Part shown: positions 5,030-7,441 of the stretch, in pieces
Layout: every line of letters starts with the position of its first letter
Numbering within the stretch: the stretch's first letter is position 1
Origin: a bacterium
Lineage (GTDB): Bacteria; Krumholzibacteriota; Krumholzibacteria; LZORAL124-64-63
Assembly: GCA_021767885.1 (NCBI GenBank)
Contig: JAASSM010000066.1
Coordinates: 1 to 7,441 of the forward strand
DNA: 7,441 nucleotides
Direction of reading: 5' to 3'
The notes under the pieces: generated by a model
Seen by the model: the letters and a program-made list of their open reading frames with translations, nothing else
Database searches by the model: none
Told to the model about the DNA's origin: nothing
Translations under genes and position numbers: made by a program

Positions 5030-6379
5030 ATGGATGTCGTCATGCTCTCCCGCATCCAGTTCGCCCTGACCATCGGTTTCCATTACTTCTATCCACCACT
5101 CAGCATCGGCCTCGGTCTGATCCTGGTGATGATGGAGGGGATGTACCTGAAGACCGGCAAGGCGATCTACCATCAGCTCACCCGGTTCTGGGTCCGGATC
5201 TTCGGCCTGATCTTCGCCTTCGGTGTCGGCTCCGGCATCGTGATGGAGTTCGAGTTCGGCACCAACTGGGCCGCGTACTCGCGCTACGTCGGCGACATCT
5301 TCGGCAGCCCACTGGCGGCCGAGGGCATCTTCGCCTTCTTCCTCGAGTCCGGCTTCCTCGCCCTGCTGCTCTTCGGCTGGGAACGCATCAGCAAGGGCAT
5401 GCACTTCTTCGCCACCTGCATGGTGGCCCTCGGCGCGCACTTCTCGGCCATCTGGATCATCGTGGCCAACAGCTGGATGCAGACCCCGGCGGGGTACCAC
5501 ATCGTCGAGACGCCCGTGGGTCCGCGTGCCGAGATCACGAGCTTCTGGGAGGCGGTGCTCAACCCGTCGACCATCGACCGCCTCTCCCATACCGTGATGG
5601 GCGCCTGGCAGGCCGGCGCGTTCTTCGTGATCTCGGTGGGCGCCTACTACCTGCTGCGGCGCCAGCACGAGGAGTTCGCCAAGACGTCCATGAAGGTGGC
5701 CTTCGTGGTGGCCATGGTCGCGTCGCTGGGCCAGCTGGTCTCCGGGCACGACAGCGCCGTCATGGTGGCCGAGCATCAGCCCGCCAAGCTCGCCGCCTTC
5801 GAGGGCGTCTACGAGACCGGCCCCGATCAGGCCCTGACCGTCATGGGCTGGGTGGACGAGGAGAACCAGGAGGTCAAGGGGATCAAGATCCCCGGCCTGC
5901 TGAGCTGGCTCATCGACTTCGATACCGACACCGTGGTGCGGGGGATGAACGAGTGGGCGGAGGAGGACCTGCCGCCGGTGCAGGTCACCTTCCAGAGCTA
6001 CCACTTCATGGTGGCCATCGGCATGGCGCTGATCCTGCTGGCGTGGGGCGGCGGCCTGCTCGCCTGGCGCGACCAGCTATTCAAGCACCGCTGGCTGCTG
6101 TGGGTCTTCGTCTTCTCGGTGCTCCTGCCGCAGATCTCCAACCAGCTCGGCTGGGCGGCGGCCGAGATCGGCCGGCAGCCGTGGATCGTCTACGAGCTCA
6201 TGCGCACGGCCGACGGTGTCAGCGACACCATCTCGGCGGGCAACGTGCTCTTCTCGCTGATCCTGTTCACGCTGATCTACCTGGCGCTGTTCGTGGTCTT
6301 CATCGTGCTGCTCGACCAGAAGGTCAAGCACGGCCCGCGGACCGAGGACATGCCCCGGACCGGGGAGGTGCGGTCGTGA
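5030..6379 (+). CDS. cydA: Cytochrome bd ubiquinol oxidase subunit I CydA (short Q-loop type)
   Basis: Haem-bearing subunit of a quinol oxidase in the cytoplasmic membrane: it oxidises quinol and reduces O2 to water with high oxygen affinity, without pumping protons. The protein is 449 residues with about nine hydrophobic helices. Haem ligand positions are all present: His18 in GFHYFYPPL (E. coli His19), His187 in RLSHTVMG (His186), Met327 in YHFMVAIG (Met393) and Glu379 in the AAEIGRQPW signature (Glu445). The proton-path glutamates Glu98 and Glu106 ([12 protein letters not shown]) are kept. The quinol-binding Q-loop has QPAKLAAFE with Lys253 and Glu258, but lacks the C-terminal insert that brings E. 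coli CydA to 522 residues, so it is of the short-loop type found also in cyanide-insensitive oxidases and Gram-positive bd enzymes. It overlaps cydB by 4 bases (GTGA). Haem d versus only haem b content cannot be told from sequence. Confidence 0.96.
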   Translation: MDVVMLSRIQFALTIGFHYFYPPLSIGLGLILVMMEGMYLKTGKAIYHQLTRFWVRIFGLIFAFGVGSGIVMEFEFGTNWAAYSRYVGDIFGSPLAAEGIFAFFLESGFLALLLFGWERISKGMHFFATCMVALGAHFSAIWIIVANSWMQTPAGYHIVETPVGPRAEITSFWEAVLNPSTIDRLSHTVMGAWQAGAFFVISVGAYYLLRRQHEEFAKTSMKVAFVVAMVASLGQLVSGHDSAVMVAEHQPAKLAAFEGVYETGPDQALTVMGWVDEENQEVKGIKIPGLLSWLIDFDTDTVVRGMNEWAEEDLPPVQVTFQSYHFMVAIGMALILLAWGGGLLAWRDQLFKHRWLLWVFVFSVLLPQISNQLGWAAAEIGRQPWIVYELMRTADGVSDTISAGNVLFSLILFTLIYLALFVVFIVLLDQKVKHGPRTEDMPRTGEVRS

Positions 6380-7401
6380 GTCCCGAGTTCTACAACATCA
6401 TCTGGTACATCCTGGTGGGCGTGCTGCTGACGGGCTACGCCATCCTCGACGGCTTCGACCTCGGCGTGGGCGGCCTGCATCTGCTGGCCCGCGGCGACAA
6501 GGAGCGGCGGATCTTCCTCAACTCCATCGGCCCGTTCTGGGACGGCAACCAGGTCTGGCTGGTGACCGGCGGCGGCGCGCTCTTCGCCGCCTTCCCCCAC
6601 GTCTACGCCACGGCGTTCAGCGGCTTCTACATCGCGTTCATCCTCCTGCTCTTCACGCTCATCTTCCGCGGGGTCTCCATCCACGTGCGCAGCCTGCGCG
6701 AGAGCGGCGCCTGGCGGAGCTTCTGGGACTGGGCCTTCAGCGTCTCCAGCCTGCTGGCCTCGCTGCTCATCGGCGTGGCGCTGGGCAACGTGGCCTGGGG
6801 CGTCCCCCTCGAGGCCAATTTCCGCTACCAGGGCGACATCTTCGCGCAGATCCACCCCTACACCGTGCTGACGGGTCTGCTGGTGGTGGCCATGTTCCTG
6901 ATGCATGGCGCCATCTACCTGGTGCTCAAGACCGAGGGCGATCTCAACGCCCGCGTGCGCACCTGGGTGCGCCCGTCGATCATCACCTTCATCATCCTGT
7001 ACGTGGTGGTCACCATGGCCACGCTGCTCTACCTGCCGCACATGGCCGACCCCTTCCGCAACAACCCCGTGCTGTTCCTGGTGCCGGCGCTGAGCGTCCT
7101 GGCCATCGCCAACATCCCGCGCGAGATGCATCACGGTCGCGAGTTCTTCGCGTTCCTGTCGTCGGCCGTGGCCATGCTCCTGCTGCTGGCGCTGTTCGGG
7201 ATCGGCATGTTCCCCGAGCTGATCCACTCGCGCCCGGACCCGGCCCACAGCATGACCATCTACAACGCCTCGAGCTCGCAGAAGACCCTGCAGACCATGC
7301 TCATCATGGCGGCCATCGGCATGCCGCTGGTGATCGCCTACACCTTCCACATCTACCGCGTCTTCCAGGGGAAGGTGAAGCTGGACTCGATGTCGTACTA
7401 G
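6376..7401 (+). CDS. cydB: Cytochrome bd ubiquinol oxidase subunit II CydB
   Basis: Second, haem-free membrane subunit that packs against CydA to form the oxidase. The protein is 341 residues with about eight hydrophobic helices (roughly 8-27, 77-99, 117-140, 161-184, 200-220, 230-246, 258-280 and 306-327). Family signatures are LDGFDLGVG (24-32), [25 protein letters not shown] as one block around 43-67, [16 protein letters not shown] (70-85), and NASSSQKTL near 297-305, which matches the xxATSSQxTL end motif of E. coli CydB. The acidic residues Asp25, Asp28 and Asp57 are those usually conserved. Start GTG 6376 overlaps the cydA stop as GTGA and has GGGAGG 7 nt upstream; the frame is open much further upstream but inside cydA. 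No small third subunit (CydX) is encoded in the 40 bases that remain after the stop, and cydDC is not in the window. Confidence 0.96.
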   Translation: MSPEFYNIIWYILVGVLLTGYAILDGFDLGVGGLHLLARGDKERRIFLNSIGPFWDGNQVWLVTGGGALFAAFPHVYATAFSGFYIAFILLLFTLIFRGVSIHVRSLRESGAWRSFWDWAFSVSSLLASLLIGVALGNVAWGVPLEANFRYQGDIFAQIHPYTVLTGLLVVAMFLMHGAIYLVLKTEGDLNARVRTWVRPSIITFIILYVVVTMATLLYLPHMADPFRNNPVLFLVPALSVLAIANIPREMHHGREFFAFLSSAVAMLLLLALFGIGMFPELIHSRPDPAHSMTIYNASSSQKTLQTMLIMAAIGMPLVIAYTFHIYRVFQGKVKLDSMSY

Positions 7402-7425
7402 CGGTCACGGGCCGTGAGCGTGGAG

Positions 7426-7441
7426 GCGGCGGATCCGCCGC
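7426..7441. terminator. Perfect 16-bp palindrome at the window edge, possible start of the cydAB terminator
   Basis: GCGGCGGATCCGCCGC is a perfect palindrome 24 nt after the cydB stop. The preceding GGAG suggests the stem may go on past the window edge if CTCC follows. A smaller repeat, TCACGG-G-CCGTGA (7405-7417), lies between it and cydB. Whether a T run follows cannot be seen, so the terminator call is only a guess from position and GC-rich symmetry. Confidence 0.35.

Noticed and set aside
6277..7350. Long open frame of 357 codons opposite cydB, and similar ones opposite cydA (4892-6004) and trpE (1800-2939)
   Set aside because: Low-complexity Gly/His/Glu/Gln/Arg-rich translations typical of antisense shadows of GC-rich genes. 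The sense genes have clear family motifs.
1..7441. Search for mobile elements, CRISPR arrays, tRNA or rRNA genes and toxin-antitoxin pairs
   Set aside because: No transposase motifs, regular repeat-spacer series, tRNA-like cloverleafs or small paired genes were seen; coding content is ordinary metabolism.

Overview
The window is GC-rich chromosomal DNA from a bacterium with core-metabolism genes and no sign of mobile DNA. The organism cannot be named from this sequence. High GC, Shine-Dalgarno-led genes, sigma70-type promoters, a ribosome-mediated trp attenuator and a cytochrome bd oxidase fit a Gram-negative proteobacterium or another high-GC phylum such as Gemmatimonadota or Myxococcota. 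That placement is inference.

Left part (1-3286, minus strand): the start of a tryptophan biosynthesis operon read right to left. A good sigma70 promoter (TTGACA, 17-bp spacer, TAAGCT, 3258-3286) drives a leader of about 330 nt. The leader holds a 33-codon leader peptide gene, trpL, with four consecutive Trp codons, and a set of mutually exclusive RNA pairings (1:2, 2:3, 3:4) that form a classical attenuator. Then follow trpE, trpG and trpD, joined by 4-base stop/start overlaps. trpD runs off the left edge. TrpE and TrpG form anthranilate synthase, and TrpD adds the phosphoribosyl group in the next step.

Middle (3287-4956): a divergent intergenic region holding two short CCG-ATA(A)-CGG inverted repeats, then a plus-strand promoter (TTGCCA, 17 bp, TACCAT). 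A stand-alone gene for an arginine deiminase follows, with its catalytic residues intact but an altered active-site loop, and then a strong GC-rich hairpin, probably its terminator. No other arginine deiminase pathway genes (arcB, arcC, arcD) are visible.

Right part (4957-7441, plus strand): a candidate promoter and the cydA-cydB operon for a cytochrome bd quinol oxidase of the short Q-loop type, again with a 4-base overlap. A perfect palindrome at the right edge may be the start of its terminator.

The three units look independently transcribed. Low-oxygen physiology could link the bd oxidase and arginine deiminase, but no convincing FNR/ANR site was found. I see no new multi-gene system. 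The most rewarding element is the trp attenuator, which is very short and easily missed by gene callers, followed by the arginine deiminase loop variant.
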